Counted from the first letter of the stretch, positions 1 through 9,850 are shown. The stretch: DNA of 64,000 nt from Candidatus Bathyarchaeota archaeon (GCA_026014465.1 JAOZID010000010.1:902303-966302); one strand, 5' to 3'. Made by a program: numbers and translations. The notes: generated from the sequence alone by a model not told the origin.

Positions 1-2
1 TT

Positions 3-998
3 GTTCACAGGGCACTACCTGAAATAGACAGAGAAAAAATCGACCTGTCCACCACGTTTTTAGACCACAGATTTGCTGCGCCGCTTCTTGTAGGTGCCAT
101 AACAGGCGGTACAGAAAAAGCAGAGAAAATTAACACCATCATAGCCCAAGCAGTGCAGACGCTGGGTTTAGGCATGGGCGTTGGCAGCCAAAGAGCAGCC
201 ATAGAAGACCCCAAAGTCGCACAGACGTTTGTGGCGGCAAGAAAAAAAGCGCCCAACGCGTTCTTGATTGCAAATATCGGCGGCGTGCAACTTGTTTATG
301 GCTACGGCGTAGAAAAAATAAAGAAAGCCATAGAGATGATTGATGCCAACGCCGTTGCGATTCACCTCAATGCTTTGCAGGAAACGGTGCAGCCTCATGG
401 GGATACGAATTTTGAGGGGGTTCTTGCAGGGATTGGCAAGTTGGCTGACGCGTTGGATAAGCCAGTTATTGTGAAGGAGACGGGTTGTGGTATTTGTGGT
501 GAGGACGCGAAGAGGCTTGAGGAGGCGGGTGTTGCAGCAATTGATGTTGGAGGAGTTGGCGGAACCAGCTTCGCCGCAGTGGAGTATTACCGCGCCAAGA
601 AAGAGGGCAACAAAACGCAGCAAAAACTTGGGGAAGCATTTTGGGATTGGGGCATTCCTACCGTGGCAAGTGTAGCTGAGGTATCGCAGTCCGTAAAGAT
701 TCACGTAGTTGCCTCAGGGGGTTTGCGTAGCGGCTTGGATGCAGCTAAAACGTTAGCGCTTAACGCAAGCATGGCTAGCATCTGCTTACCAGTGCTGCAC
801 GTAGCAGAAAAAGGCGTTGAAGAAACCCAAAACGCTCTAAAACAAATAACCGAAGAAATAAAGAACACCATGTTTCTGGTTGGAGCCAAAGACCTCTCTG
901 ACTTAGCACACGTTCCCATCGTAGTAACAGGAAAAACCAAACAGTGGCTCAACACACGCGGCTTCAACACAGACATTTACGCCAAAAGGAGAGAATAA
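3..998 (+). CDS. fni: Isopentenyl-diphosphate delta-isomerase, type 2 (5'-truncated)
   Basis: FMN/NADPH-dependent enzyme that interconverts IPP and DMAPP for archaeal lipid synthesis. The reading frame is open from base 3 and encodes LPEIDREKIDLSTTF and the TGG motif before the first internal Met at 153. The true start therefore lies upstream of the window, and about 35 N-terminal residues are missing. The later GMGVGSQRAAI, GVGGTSF and ASGGLRSGLD segments are the FMN/TIM-barrel motifs of the family. It ends one base before a GTG start for GGPP synthase, so the two are an operon; this pairing is common in archaea. Confidence 0.93.
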   Translation, partial: VHRALPEIDREKIDLSTTFLDHRFAAPLLVGAITGGTEKAEKINTIIAQAVQTLGLGMGVGSQRAAIEDPKVAQTFVAARKKAPNAFLIANIGGVQLVYGYGVEKIKKAIEMIDANAVAIHLNALQETVQPHGDTNFEGVLAGIGKLADALDKPVIVKETGCGICGEDAKRLEEAGVAAIDVGGVGGTSFAAVEYYRAKKEGNKTQQKLGEAFWDWGIPTVASVAEVSQSVKIHVVASGGLRSGLDAAKTLALNASMASICLPVLHVAEKGVEETQNALKQITEEIKNTMFLVGAKDLSDLAHVPIVVTGKTKQWLNTRGFNTDIYAKRRE

Positions 999-999
999 C

Positions 1000-2073
1000 G
1001 TGGACATCAAAGAAATCCTAGCTGAAAACGCGCCCAAAATCGACCAAACAATCGAAAAATACATTCCCCAAAAATTCACCGAAGACGCGGTTTTGTTTAA
1101 GGTTCTGCCGCCAAATTACAGCCACAACACACAAGCTTTGACGAAGGCAATTTCTGAACCGATTTGGTATGTACTTGGAGGCGGGGGAAAACGCTGGCGC
1201 CCAACCCTTTTCCTAATTATCTGTGAAGCTTTGGGCAAAAACCCCGACGAATACATAGACTTTGCCATAATTCCCGAAGTTGTCCACAACGGCACCTTGG
1301 TAATTGATGACATTGAAGATGGCTCAGAAGTTCGAAGAGGAAAACCCTGCCTACACAGGACAGAGGTTGGCGTGGACATTGCGGTGAATGCGGGAAACGC
1401 CATGTATTATTTGCCGTTGCTGTCGTTGATGGAGCAGAAAAACAAGTTTTCAGCGCAGGAACTTGCAGATGTTTATGAGGTTTACGTTCAAGAGATGATT
1501 AACTTGAGCATGGGTCAAGCGATGGATATTGCTTGGCATAAAGGCTTGGCAAACGCGGATGCTGTGGGCGAGGAGGCGTACATGCAGATGTGCGCGTACA
1601 AGACGGGAACGTTGGCGCGTATGGCAGCTAAACTTGCTGCTGTATTGGCTGATGGTAGCAGCGAGGTGGTGGAGAAGTTGGGGCGGTTTGCTGAGAGCAT
1701 CGGGGTGGCGTTTCAGATGCAAGATGACATCTTGGATTTAACCAGTGCACAGTTCGCAGAAGGCAAAGGCGGTTTTGGACAAGACATCACCGAGGGCAAA
1801 CGTACCCTACTGGTCATCCATACGCTGCAAAAGGCTTCAACTGCTGACAAGAATCGGTTAATCGAGATTTTAAACATGCACACATCTGAGCAGGCGCTAC
1901 GAGATGAAGCCATAGCAATCATCAACAAATACGGCGCGGTAGACTACGTCAAAGCCAAAGCCTCAGGGATGGTGGAGGATAGCTGGCGCGCAGTAGATGG
2001 GCTTTTAGAGGCATCAAAGGGTAAGGAAAAATTAAAAGCCTTCGCGGAATTCTTGGTTAGAAGAAGCATCTAA
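1000..2073 (+). CDS. idsA: Geranylgeranyl diphosphate synthase (polyprenyl synthetase)
   Basis: Trans-prenyltransferase of 357 aa that condenses DMAPP with IPP to make the C20 chain of archaeal ether lipids. The first Asp-rich motif (VIDDIEDGS, about residue 99) and the second (QMQDDILD, about residue 242) are both present. The GGKRWRP motif that binds pyrophosphate lies near residue 61. The start is GTG at 1000, supported by AGGAGAG eight bases upstream and by the one-base gap to fni. Product chain length cannot be read reliably from sequence alone, so GGPP versus FPP is an inference from archaeal context. Confidence 0.92.
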   Translation: MDIKEILAENAPKIDQTIEKYIPQKFTEDAVLFKVLPPNYSHNTQALTKAISEPIWYVLGGGGKRWRPTLFLIICEALGKNPDEYIDFAIIPEVVHNGTLVIDDIEDGSEVRRGKPCLHRTEVGVDIAVNAGNAMYYLPLLSLMEQKNKFSAQELADVYEVYVQEMINLSMGQAMDIAWHKGLANADAVGEEAYMQMCAYKTGTLARMAAKLAAVLADGSSEVVEKLGRFAESIGVAFQMQDDILDLTSAQFAEGKGGFGQDITEGKRTLLVIHTLQKASTADKNRLIEILNMHTSEQALRDEAIAIINKYGAVDYVKAKASGMVEDSWRAVDGLLEASKGKEKLKAFAEFLVRRSI

Positions 2074-2093
2074 CCTCCGCGAGAGTCCATGTT

Positions 2094-3845
2094 ATGTTAA
2101 ACGAAAACAGTGAACTTAGGCAGCTTATCAGAAAATATGCGTTGATAAACGCCGCAGCCCATGGTGGCAAAGCTCAAATTGGTGGCGTTCTTGGGAGAAT
2201 CCTTGGCGAGAAAGCGGAGTACCGAAGCCAAGTCAAAGAACTCTCCGCGGTTATTAACGAAGTTTTAGCAGAAGTTAACGGTCTAGGCGTGGAAGAGCAA
2301 AAAAGAATTGTGGAGGAGAACTGGCCGCAGACACCAGCCAAGAAAGAGAAACCTGAAGAAAAACAGTTGCCAGACTTGCCAGAAGCCGACAAATACAAAC
2401 AAATAATCACGCGGTTTTCACCTAACCCCGACTGCGTGCTGCATTTGGGTTCTGCCCGAGCCATCGTACTGAGCCACGAGTACGCACGCCGCTACAAGGG
2501 CAAATTCATTTTACGTTTTGAGGACACTGACCCGAAAGTTAAGAAAGCCACGTTAGAGTTTTACGGCAAAATCCGCGAAGACCTAAAGTGGCTGGGCTGT
2601 AGCGCCGATGAAGAGTACATCCAAAGTGACCGAATCCCCATCTACTACGAGTATGCCCAAAAACTCCTAAGCGATGGCCACGCGTACGTGTGTACTTGTG
2701 TTCCTGACGAGTTCAGGGAAAAAACCATCCAAAAGCAGCCGTGTCCTTGCCGCAGCCTGCCGCCCACAGAGCAACTCAAACGTTGGAACAACATGCTAGA
2801 TGGCACCTACAAAGAAGGCGAAGCCGTAATGCGCGTCAAAACCGACTTAGACCACCCCAACCCCGCCGCCCGCGACTGGCCCGCCCTGCGAATCGTCGAC
2901 ACCCAAAAGCATCCGCACCCGCGCGTAGGCAGCAAATACCGCGTCTGGCCCTTATACAATATGGCAGCAGGCACCGACGACCACCTGATGGGCATGACCC
3001 ACATAATCCGCGGCAAAGAACACCTAACCAACGGCGTCAGGCAACAATACATGTACAAGTACCTGGGTTGGGAGTACCCGCAGGCAATCTATTACGGCAG
3101 GCTCAAGATTACGGGCGCGTTTTTGAGTAAATCCAAAATCATCCAAGGCATCAAAGACAAAGAATTCACGGGTTTTGACGACCCTCGACTTGCCACCTTC
3201 GCGGCGCTGCGCAAACGCGGCATCACACCCCAAGCTATCAAGCAAATGATAATTGACGTGGGACCTAAAACCGCTGACGTCACGCTGAGTTGGGAGAACC
3301 TGTACGCGCATAACCGCAAAATCCTTGACTCCCAAAGCAACCGCTACTTCTTTGTCGCCGACCCAACTAAACTCAAGGTAAAGGCGCTGCCTAAAGCGTT
3401 TGAAGCCAAACTGCCCTTGCATCCCGAAAATCCACAGCGCGGCAGCCGTGAATATACCCTAAATCCTCAAGGGGCAGAGGAGGCGGTGGAGTTTTGGGTT
3501 AACAAACAAGACGCCGCCGGCATGGAGGAGGGTAAGGTGGTTAGGCTTATGGAGTTGTTTAACATCACCGTGCAGTCTGTGGGTGATGAGGGGGTGGAGG
3601 CGGTGTTTAGGAGCGAGGCGTACGAGGACGTGCGAAAGCTTCGGGCAAAGCTGATTCACTGGATACCTGTTGGTCAAGAAACGCCGTGCACTGTGGTTAT
3701 GCCTGATGCAGGTGTGGTTGAAGGCTTTGCAGAGGCAACTTGCAAAAACTTAAAACCCAACGCGGTGATACAGTTTGAACGCTTTGGATTTGCCCGCATA
3801 GAAGAAAACACGCCAAAGCTAACCGCGTACTACGCCCACAAATAA
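2094..3845 (+). CDS. gltX: Glutamyl-tRNA synthetase, archaeal type
   Basis: Class I aminoacyl-tRNA synthetase of 583 aa. It carries an N-terminal archaeal/eukaryal extension of about 100 aa, then a HIGH-like motif (PNPDCVLHLGS) and a KMSKS-like motif (AFLSKSKI). The C-terminal half is the beta-barrel anticodon-binding domain of the GlnRS-like archaeal type, as in archaea that charge both tRNA-Glu and tRNA-Gln with Glu. The HIGH box reads HLGS instead of the usual HLGH, a small deviation. The ATG start follows a GAGAG. It lies 20 bases after idsA and before srp19 on the same strand. Confidence 0.95.
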   Translation: MLNENSELRQLIRKYALINAAAHGGKAQIGGVLGRILGEKAEYRSQVKELSAVINEVLAEVNGLGVEEQKRIVEENWPQTPAKKEKPEEKQLPDLPEADKYKQIITRFSPNPDCVLHLGSARAIVLSHEYARRYKGKFILRFEDTDPKVKKATLEFYGKIREDLKWLGCSADEEYIQSDRIPIYYEYAQKLLSDGHAYVCTCVPDEFREKTIQKQPCPCRSLPPTEQLKRWNNMLDGTYKEGEAVMRVKTDLDHPNPAARDWPALRIVDTQKHPHPRVGSKYRVWPLYNMAAGTDDHLMGMTHIIRGKEHLTNGVRQQYMYKYLGWEYPQAIYYGRLKITGAFLSKSKIIQGIKDKEFTGFDDPRLATFAALRKRGITPQAIKQMIIDVGPKTADVTLSWENLYAHNRKILDSQSNRYFFVADPTKLKVKALPKAFEAKLPLHPENPQRGSREYTLNPQGAEEAVEFWVNKQDAAGMEEGKVVRLMELFNITVQSVGDEGVEAVFRSEAYEDVRKLRAKLIHWIPVGQETPCTVVMPDAGVVEGFAEATCKNLKPNAVIQFERFGFARIEENTPKLTAYYAHK

Positions 3846-3860
3846 CCAAGAGGAAGTTGC

Positions 3861-4199
3861 ATGCGTAAACAAAAAAAAGTCATCATTTGGCCTGCCTATT
3901 TCGATTCAGGCAAAACACGAAAGGAAGGGCGCCGCGTAAACAAAGACGCCGCTGTGCATTCACCCAAAATAGATGAACTAGAGCAAGCAACCATACAGCT
4001 TAACCTTGAATACGAAACCATACCCGACAAAGGCTACCCCAAAACACCATGGAACAAAACAGGCATGCTCCACGTAGAAAAAGACCAATCCAAAGAACAC
4101 GTCATAAACCAAATCGCAAAACAACTACAACAAATCAAAGCCCAACAAGCACAAACCCAACAAAACCAAAAACCAACCAAAAAACGCCACAAAAAATAA
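3861..4199 (+). CDS. srp19: Signal recognition particle subunit SRP19
   Basis: RNA-binding SRP subunit that organises 7S RNA so that SRP54 can bind. The 112-aa protein has the family features: VIIWPAYFDSGKTRKEGRR near the N-terminus, a TPWNKTG loop and a very basic tail (KPTKKRHKK). SD AGAGGAAG precedes the ATG, which sits 15 bases after gltX. The C-terminal third is low-complexity Gln/Lys, longer than in minimal archaeal SRP19. Confidence 0.9.
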   Translation: MRKQKKVIIWPAYFDSGKTRKEGRRVNKDAAVHSPKIDELEQATIQLNLEYETIPDKGYPKTPWNKTGMLHVEKDQSKEHVINQIAKQLQQIKAQQAQTQQNQKPTKKRHKK

Positions 4200-4226
4200 C
4201 CTCTTTTTCCACACACAAACCCATCA

Positions 4227-4300
4227 CCACCAACCTATTAGCCACCTATTTGGATCCAAATTTTAATTCTATGCAGAAACCATAGGGGGAGGGGGTCTAC
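4227..4300. repeat. Dispersed G-run intergenic repeat, copy 1
   Basis: Lies between the convergent 3' ends of srp19 and rps8e. The core contains ATTCTATGCAGAAACCATAG followed by GGGGGAGGGGG and TCTAC. CTATG and CATAG can pair across CAGAAAC, just before the G run. The same core is found at 41961 and at 55101. Copies 1 and 3 also share an upstream CCACCAACCTAT. No ORF uses it. Function unknown. Confidence 0.6.
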
Positions 4301-4395
4301 TGCTGTTTTGCAGGTTTAAAATTTTGAGCGTGGGCTCTGCTGTGGGTTTTGGTGTAAAAGCAAGAAGTAAGAGAAGAATAGAGAGAGTTGGGGTT

Positions 4396-4776
4396 TTAGA
4401 TGAGGACTGCGTTGATGACGCCGTCGTTTCCAGGGCGGCTGGTTACGCGTGCTATGCCTAGGTTGGTTTCGATTTGGGCGCCTTTGGTGATGACTCCTCT
4501 GCGGTTGTAGTCTAGGTTTGCGGGGTTTTTGACTACGCGTGTGATGGTGGTTTTTTCTGTTTTGCCTGTTTTGGGGTCGGTTACTGAGGCGTATTTGTCG
4601 CTAAGAACTTTGATTTTGCTGTTGCCGCCGTATCCTCGGGTGGATTTGCGTTTGGGTTCGCCTAGGATGGTTTCGGCTGCGAATGTGCCTTGCTCATACT
4701 TGCGTTTTATGCGGTATACACGTTTTCTACCGCCTGAGAGCTTTCTTTTGTGCATGTGGCCGTGCCAGACTGACAT
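4396..4776 (-). CDS. rps8e: 30S ribosomal protein S8e
   Basis: Archaeal/eukaryal small-subunit ribosomal protein, 126 aa, within the family's archaeal length. Diagnostic features are the N-terminal WHG...KRKLSGGRK segment, the GGNSKIKVL motif and the C-terminal GVITKGAQIETNLG and SRPGNDGVINAVL segments. It lies downstream of scpB on the same strand with a 71-base gap that holds no gene. A clear SD is not visible; the ATG is set by the conserved N-terminus. Confidence 0.95.
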   Translation of the reverse strand: MSVWHGHMHKRKLSGGRKRVYRIKRKYEQGTFAAETILGEPKRKSTRGYGGNSKIKVLSDKYASVTDPKTGKTEKTTITRVVKNPANLDYNRRGVITKGAQIETNLGIARVTSRPGNDGVINAVLI

Positions 4777-4847
4777 TTCACATTTCCCTTTGTTAGTTAG
4801 ATTGAGTGTTCACTTAAACCGTTATTTTAGATATAAACGTATCCTTT

Positions 4848-5435
4848 CTAAGACTGTGATTGTCCCTTTAAGGCGTCGCCGAAAATGCGTTTTAGCTCGC
4901 GTTTTAGCGTTGGCGTGTCTTGTGTGAGCCCAAAGTAGTCCGCGAAGTAGTCGGTGGTTTTAAGAACCATGGAGCGTCCGCTGCGTTCGGTGGCTATGAG
5001 CCCCATGTCCTTGAGCATTTTTATGTGCCCATAAGCGTGTTGCCCGCGAACTTCAATGACTTTGGTTTGCTGCAGGGGCTGGCGGTACGCGATGTAGCTT
5101 AGGGTTTTGAGGGGACCTGACGAGAGCAGGGGGCGGTTTACGAGTTTTTTGACCATGGGGGTGAAGTCGGCTTTAAGCTGCATGACGTAGCGTTCATCTT
5201 TTAGCTGCAAAATTTCAATAGCCGTGTTTCTGCTGGCGTACTCCTTGATTAGAATCTTGACAAGCGAAAGAGCCTTCTTTTTAGAACGCGTCCCAACCGA
5301 AGAGCAAATCTCATTAAGATCCAAAGGACGCCCCGCAACGTACAAAGCCGCCTCTAACAAAACCAACGCGTGCTGCGTCTTATCCTCTGCCTGCGTTTGC
5401 TCAGGCTTAGAATCAACGGTTTGATTTGTTGTCAT
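4848..5435 (-). CDS. scpB: Segregation and condensation protein B
   Basis: Winged-helix kleisin partner that dimerises and binds ScpA in the SMC complex. The 195-aa product shows the ScpB pattern: ALYVAGRPLDLNEI, then LSYIAYRQPLQQTKVIEVRG in the second winged helix and a Gly-rich MGLIATERSGRS turn. ATG at 5435 is preferred over an upstream in-frame TTG (5444), because GAAGGT lies eight bases before it. It starts inside the 3' end of scpA (23-base overlap), implying translational coupling. Confidence 0.88.
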   Translation of the reverse strand: MTTNQTVDSKPEQTQAEDKTQHALVLLEAALYVAGRPLDLNEICSSVGTRSKKKALSLVKILIKEYASRNTAIEILQLKDERYVMQLKADFTPMVKKLVNRPLLSSGPLKTLSYIAYRQPLQQTKVIEVRGQHAYGHIKMLKDMGLIATERSGRSMVLKTTDYFADYFGLTQDTPTLKRELKRIFGDALKGQSQS

Positions 5436-6120
5436 GTTTTGCAACCTTCAGGTTTCCAACAGCTATGTATATTTCTTCTGTTTCCTCATTTTGCCACAAA
5501 TCAACCAAGCCGTTATTTGTCAAGAACAACAGCAAAATGAAGATACGCACAGCTTCAATGCGGGGAATGCCCTTGATTAACGTGGAAAACTCTATTATGC
5601 CTGCACCTTTGACCATGTCCACAAGTCGGGCGTAGAGCTTGTCCATCTGCACTTCCAATTCGGCGATGAACTGGTCAAATTTGGGCAGCAAATCAGAAGC
5701 CTGCGGCAAAACAGGCGTAACCACCACGCGGTCAGTCTTGGAGGCTTTCTCGCCTTTTAACACCTCATCCAAAACGTCGATTAAGTTTTGCAGGGTTGTG
5801 GAGGTTAATTCGTGACGCAGCGGCAAAAACAGGGGCGGCGGAACCAAATCGTTTGGGACTTTGGGTGGAGCGGGGGGTTCTTGAAGGGTGAGCAGCAACT
5901 TGGATTTCATCAAGTAAATCAAAGCCGAAGAGTCCAGTGCCACGCCTGATGCGCGAAAATCAACCTTGCCAGCTTTCTCCATCTCCAATAAAAACGACCG
6001 CAGCAAATACGAGATGTTAATGCTCCAGGGCGTAACTTTTTCGATGCGGCTTATGTCAAAGAGTATGTTCCATGGGGGGCGTGTGTAGAAGGGTTTGCGT
6101 GTGGGCTGGTTTTCGGTCAT
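5413..6120 (-). CDS. scpA: Segregation and condensation protein A (kleisin)
   Basis: Kleisin that bridges the two SMC heads. The 235-aa protein has an N-terminal SMC-neck-binding helical region (WSINISYLLRSFLLEMEKAGKVDF), a linker rich in Pro and Lys, and a C-terminal winged helix (KGIPRIEAVRIFILLLFL). Its ATG overlaps the smc stop as ATGA, so it is translated from the same message. Archaeal ScpA proteins are often divergent; assignment rests on both sequence and the smc-scpA-scpB order. Confidence 0.88.
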   Translation of the reverse strand: MTENQPTRKPFYTRPPWNILFDISRIEKVTPWSINISYLLRSFLLEMEKAGKVDFRASGVALDSSALIYLMKSKLLLTLQEPPAPPKVPNDLVPPPLFLPLRHELTSTTLQNLIDVLDEVLKGEKASKTDRVVVTPVLPQASDLLPKFDQFIAELEVQMDKLYARLVDMVKGAGIIEFSTLIKGIPRIEAVRIFILLLFLTNNGLVDLWQNEETEEIYIAVGNLKVAKHDNKSNR

Positions 6121-9100
6121 TGTCTTGCTGCCTCCATGAATTTGGCTGAGATGACTGCGGAGACGCCGTTGCGTTCGTAGACGCCGTAGACTTTTTGGGC
6201 TTTGTTGACCATTTCGGGTTTTAGGGTGATTATGATGAACTGTGTTTTCTCGGATTCTTCTAGGAAGAGCTCAGCTAGTTTGGTTGTGTGAAAAGCATCG
6301 AGGTGGGCGTCGACTTCGTCCATGACGTAGAAGGCTGCGGGGCTAAATTCTTTGAGGGCGAAGATGAAGGCTACTGCTGAGACAGAGCGTTCCCCGCCGC
6401 TAGCGCCGCTAACAACTATGGAAGGCTTGTCGGGCAGCTGCACTATCATGTCAATGCCGCCTTCGAAGGGGTTATCAGGATTGTCAAGTTTTAAGGTGGC
6501 GTTTCCTCCGCCTGTGAGTTTGGCGAAGTAGAGTTGCAGGTTGGTGTTGATTTTGTTGAAGGCGTCCATGAATATGCGGCGTTTTTTGCCTTCGATTTCA
6601 TCCATAAACGCAACTATAGCTTGTTTTTCTCGTTCCAAGTCGTTGAGGCGCACGGAGAGTTCGCGGTACCTGCCGATTTGCTCGTCATAGTGGTCAAGCG
6701 CGAGTTGGTTTACGGCGCCGATGCGGTCTAACTCAAAACGCATCATCTGGATGCTGGTTTGGGCATCTTCGACCTGTTTGGGCGTGGTTTCTAGGGGCTG
6801 CTCGTAGTTGAGCTGTTTGAGTTGGTTTTGGTACTGTGTTAACTGGAGTTGTGATGTCTGCACGCTCAATTGCAGTTGGTTAAATAACTGCTCCGCCTGC
6901 TCATAATCCATATCCAAAGCCCGCAGCTCACTGTCAATAGAATCAATCTGGGAAGTGAACTTTTGGGACTCCTCCTTCGCAGAGAGCACGGCGTTGGACA
7001 TTTCCACGCGGTTTTTCTCCTGCAACTCAAGCTCCTCTTGCAGTTGGTCGCGCTCCGCGGTTGCTTCAGATACGTCCTTGTCGACTTTGCGTTGCTGCTG
7101 CTCAAGCTTTGAAAGCTGAATCTTGCTGTTCTCATAACCCACCCGCAAAACCTTATCAAACTGCGACTGATACGTCGAAATCTCCGTCTGCACAGAACCA
7201 AGCTTTTGCCTTAGCGTGTTGATTTCTTCGCCAATCTGTTCACGCTTAACTTCGAGTTCTTGGATGTGCCCCACGTCGGTTTTTTGGCGGAACTCGGAGA
7301 GTTCAATTTGGAGTTTTTGGATGGCGCGTCTAATTGAGTTGCGTTCGAGCTTGTATTGGTTCATGTTGCCTTTTTGAACTTCAATTTCTTTGCCGATTTT
7401 CGTGCGCAGCTTCTCTACCTTTTTGAGGCTAAGTTGGGTTCGTTTTACGCTGCGTTTGACACGGATTATCTCGCGGTCTAACGTGATTATGGCTTCAGAG
7501 AGGCGGGTGATTTCGATTTTGGAGCGGTCTATCTCATCATCGAAGGATTCTATGTCGGTACGGCGTTGGCTCAGGTGCTGTTGCAGAGCGTTCACGGCTT
7601 CATCAAGGCTCTTGATGGCGTTTTCGCTAGGGATTATGGCGGAGAAGTCTATGGGTTTGCGGTAGTAGCCGCTTTCAAAGCCGCGTCCTGACTCGTACAA
7701 GTCGCCATCCACCGTAACTGTGCGGTATCCTTGGTTGGATAGGGCAAAAGCGGTTTTGGCTTCAGACACGACAATGGTGTCTCCAAAGACATAGTTGACT
7801 GCGGGTTCGTATTCTTTGGGGGCTTTCACAAACGCGGAAGCTAAGCCGTTAACACCTACATGGTCGGGAAGCTGGATAGATTTGGGGGTGGAAGCGCCGT
7901 GTAAGGGGACAATCTTGATTCTGCCAAGTTTCATGCGCCGCAGGGTTTCTGCACAGGTAAAAGCTGCGTCGATATCTTTCACAACCAACGCGTCTAGCCA
8001 GCCTGCTGCCGCGGCGGATATGGCGTTTTTTCGGGACTTGTCAATTTTGATGAGGTCTTTAAGGCGTCCATATACGCCTTCTATGACGCCTAAATCGCCA
8101 AGTTCCTCGATGCTTTGTAGGGCTTTTTCTTCTGCCGCTACGGTTTCGGCGAGTTCGCGTTGGGTGGCGAATTCGATGACGGCTTCTTTGGCGGAGTTGG
8201 CGATTTTTCCTGCTTCGATTATTTCACGTTCGGCAGCTTCTTTTTGGGCGCTTCGTTTTTCTATGGTTCTCTCAAGCTGTTTGAGCTGCTGCTTTTGCTC
8301 TTTTTGAACCCGCTCAAGCTGCTCAAGCGAAGTTTCCACATCAGCAAGCGTTTTAGTGAAGCGTTCATGCCTAAAGCTAAGTTCACGCAACCTGCCAGAG
8401 CTGCTTTTGATGAATGTTCGAGCCTTCACGAATTCAGAGCGCAGAAAAGACAGGCGCTTGTTGTGGTTGTCTATGTGGGATTCGATTTCGCGGGTTTGTT
8501 TGCTGTTTTCGCCAAGGTTCTCCCAAAGCTGCGCAGTTTCTTGAGCAAGATTTGTATGCTCGGTTTCTTGGGTTTCAATCTGAGTCTGCAGGGCGTTGAA
8601 TTCAGAGCGCAGCTTGCGGATGTTTAGGCGGTTTTGCTTTATTTCCTCGCGGATGTTCTCGTACTGTTGTTGGTTGTTCTCTTTGACACGTTTGAGGCTT
8701 TCTAAGCTTGCCTGTCCAGAGTTGATGCGGCTGTTTACTTCGGCTAGTTTGGATTTGATTTCGCCGACGCGGATTTGAACTTTCATCACTTCAGAGCTGC
8801 CGTCGCCCATGACTTCAGAGCTGAGTTTTCTCCATTCGCCTTCAATCTCGCGGCGTTTGGACCTGCGTAGGTCGCGGAGTTCGCGGAGTTTGTCGGCTTT
8901 GGCTTTGGCTTTCTCGGTTTGGACGAGGTTTTCTTCGGTTTTCTTGGTTAACTGGATAATGTCATGGGAGATTTTGATGGCTTCGAATTTTTTGATTTCG
9001 CGGTGGATAAAGTTTGAACGCTGGAGCTGGTTGCGTTCGCGTTCTAAGTCATCAAGGCGTTTTTGGACTTCGTCGATGCGACCCATAGCGGTGCGAATCG

Positions 9101-9671
9101 AGATGTCGGCGGCTCGCAGTTTGTCTTCGGCGTCGGCTTTTTCCGCGTCGTACTGGGCTATGCCAACAAGGTCTTCGATGATTTTTCGGCGCTCAGAAGG
9201 GGTGATGTCGGTTAAGCGGGTGATGGTGCCTTGGGGGATGATGTTTTGGCTGGCGCTGCTTATAGCTGCTACCGAGAGCAACTCTAAAATGTGCTGGCGC
9301 GAGATGCGTCTGCCGTTAAGCCGATACACGCTTTGTCCGCTACGGTAAACCTCCCTAGACAACGTAACCGTAGTCGTGTCTATAGCCATGACGCCGTCGG
9401 AGTTGTCAAACTGGATGATAACTTTTGCCATACGCGACTTTTCCAGCCCCGCCTTCTCAGAGCCGTGAAAAATCAGTCGTGAAGCGTTCTCCGCGCGAAG
9501 CCTTCTTGTGCTCAACTCACCCAACGAAAAAAGCAGCGCATCCATGATGTTAGTTTTTCCGCTTCCGTTAGGTCCCGTAATCGCGGTGAAGCCCTTATCT
9601 AGGTTTACCTTAATCGTTTGCGGGCCAAAGGATTTGAAGCCTTTAACTTCTATTTTTTTAATGTACGGCAT
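6117..9671 (-). CDS. smc: Chromosome partition/condensin ATPase SMC
   Basis: Structural maintenance of chromosomes protein, 1184 aa, close to the usual length. Walker A GPNGSGKT is at residues 33-40. Long coiled coils flank a hinge at about residues 510-680, which includes GVIEGVYGRLKDLI and a Gly-rich GFESGYYRKP. The C-terminal head has the signature SGASGGERS and Walker B YVMDEVDAHLD near residue 1118. Two details deviate slightly from consensus: SGGERS rather than SGGEKA, and DAHLD rather than DAALD. First gene of smc-scpA-scpB; a TATA-like box (CTTTTATAAC on the minus strand) lies near 9733-9742. Confidence 0.97.
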   Translation of the reverse strand: MPYIKKIEVKGFKSFGPQTIKVNLDKGFTAITGPNGSGKTNIMDALLFSLGELSTRRLRAENASRLIFHGSEKAGLEKSRMAKVIIQFDNSDGVMAIDTTTVTLSREVYRSGQSVYRLNGRRISRQHILELLSVAAISSASQNIIPQGTITRLTDITPSERRKIIEDLVGIAQYDAEKADAEDKLRAADISIRTAMGRIDEVQKRLDDLERERNQLQRSNFIHREIKKFEAIKISHDIIQLTKKTEENLVQTEKAKAKADKLRELRDLRRSKRREIEGEWRKLSSEVMGDGSSEVMKVQIRVGEIKSKLAEVNSRINSGQASLESLKRVKENNQQQYENIREEIKQNRLNIRKLRSEFNALQTQIETQETEHTNLAQETAQLWENLGENSKQTREIESHIDNHNKRLSFLRSEFVKARTFIKSSSGRLRELSFRHERFTKTLADVETSLEQLERVQKEQKQQLKQLERTIEKRSAQKEAAEREIIEAGKIANSAKEAVIEFATQRELAETVAAEEKALQSIEELGDLGVIEGVYGRLKDLIKIDKSRKNAISAAAAGWLDALVVKDIDAAFTCAETLRRMKLGRIKIVPLHGASTPKSIQLPDHVGVNGLASAFVKAPKEYEPAVNYVFGDTIVVSEAKTAFALSNQGYRTVTVDGDLYESGRGFESGYYRKPIDFSAIIPSENAIKSLDEAVNALQQHLSQRRTDIESFDDEIDRSKIEITRLSEAIITLDREIIRVKRSVKRTQLSLKKVEKLRTKIGKEIEVQKGNMNQYKLERNSIRRAIQKLQIELSEFRQKTDVGHIQELEVKREQIGEEINTLRQKLGSVQTEISTYQSQFDKVLRVGYENSKIQLSKLEQQQRKVDKDVSEATAERDQLQEELELQEKNRVEMSNAVLSAKEESQKFTSQIDSIDSELRALDMDYEQAEQLFNQLQLSVQTSQLQLTQYQNQLKQLNYEQPLETTPKQVEDAQTSIQMMRFELDRIGAVNQLALDHYDEQIGRYRELSVRLNDLEREKQAIVAFMDEIEGKKRRIFMDAFNKINTNLQLYFAKLTGGGNATLKLDNPDNPFEGGIDMIVQLPDKPSIVVSGASGGERSVSAVAFIFALKEFSPAAFYVMDEVDAHLDAFHTTKLAELFLEESEKTQFIIITLKPEMVNKAQKVYGVYERNGVSAVISAKFMEAARQ

Positions 9672-9732
9672 TCACGTTGCGCTCTTCAAGGTGGAAGCGG
9701 ATGTCTTATTAGTTAAACAATTGCCCCAGATT

Positions 9733-9810
9733 GTTATAAAAGCTTATGCGCATTAAACACTGCCTAGTGCAGCATCAAAAACGACGTCGACTAAGGGAAT
9801 TATTAAATAT
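9733..9810. promoter_or_regulatory. Divergent promoter region, smc / small membrane protein
   Basis: Two archaeal TATA-like boxes face opposite ways. One reads CTTTTATAAC on the minus strand (9733-9742), about 65 bases before the smc start. The other reads TATTAAATAT on the plus strand (9801-9810), about 40 bases before the ATG at 9851, which also has an upstream AAGGAAGG. No BRE was scored beyond inspection. Confidence 0.4.
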
Positions 9811-9850
9811 CGCCCTGAGAATTTGTGGTTAAAAGGAAGGTTATACCCTA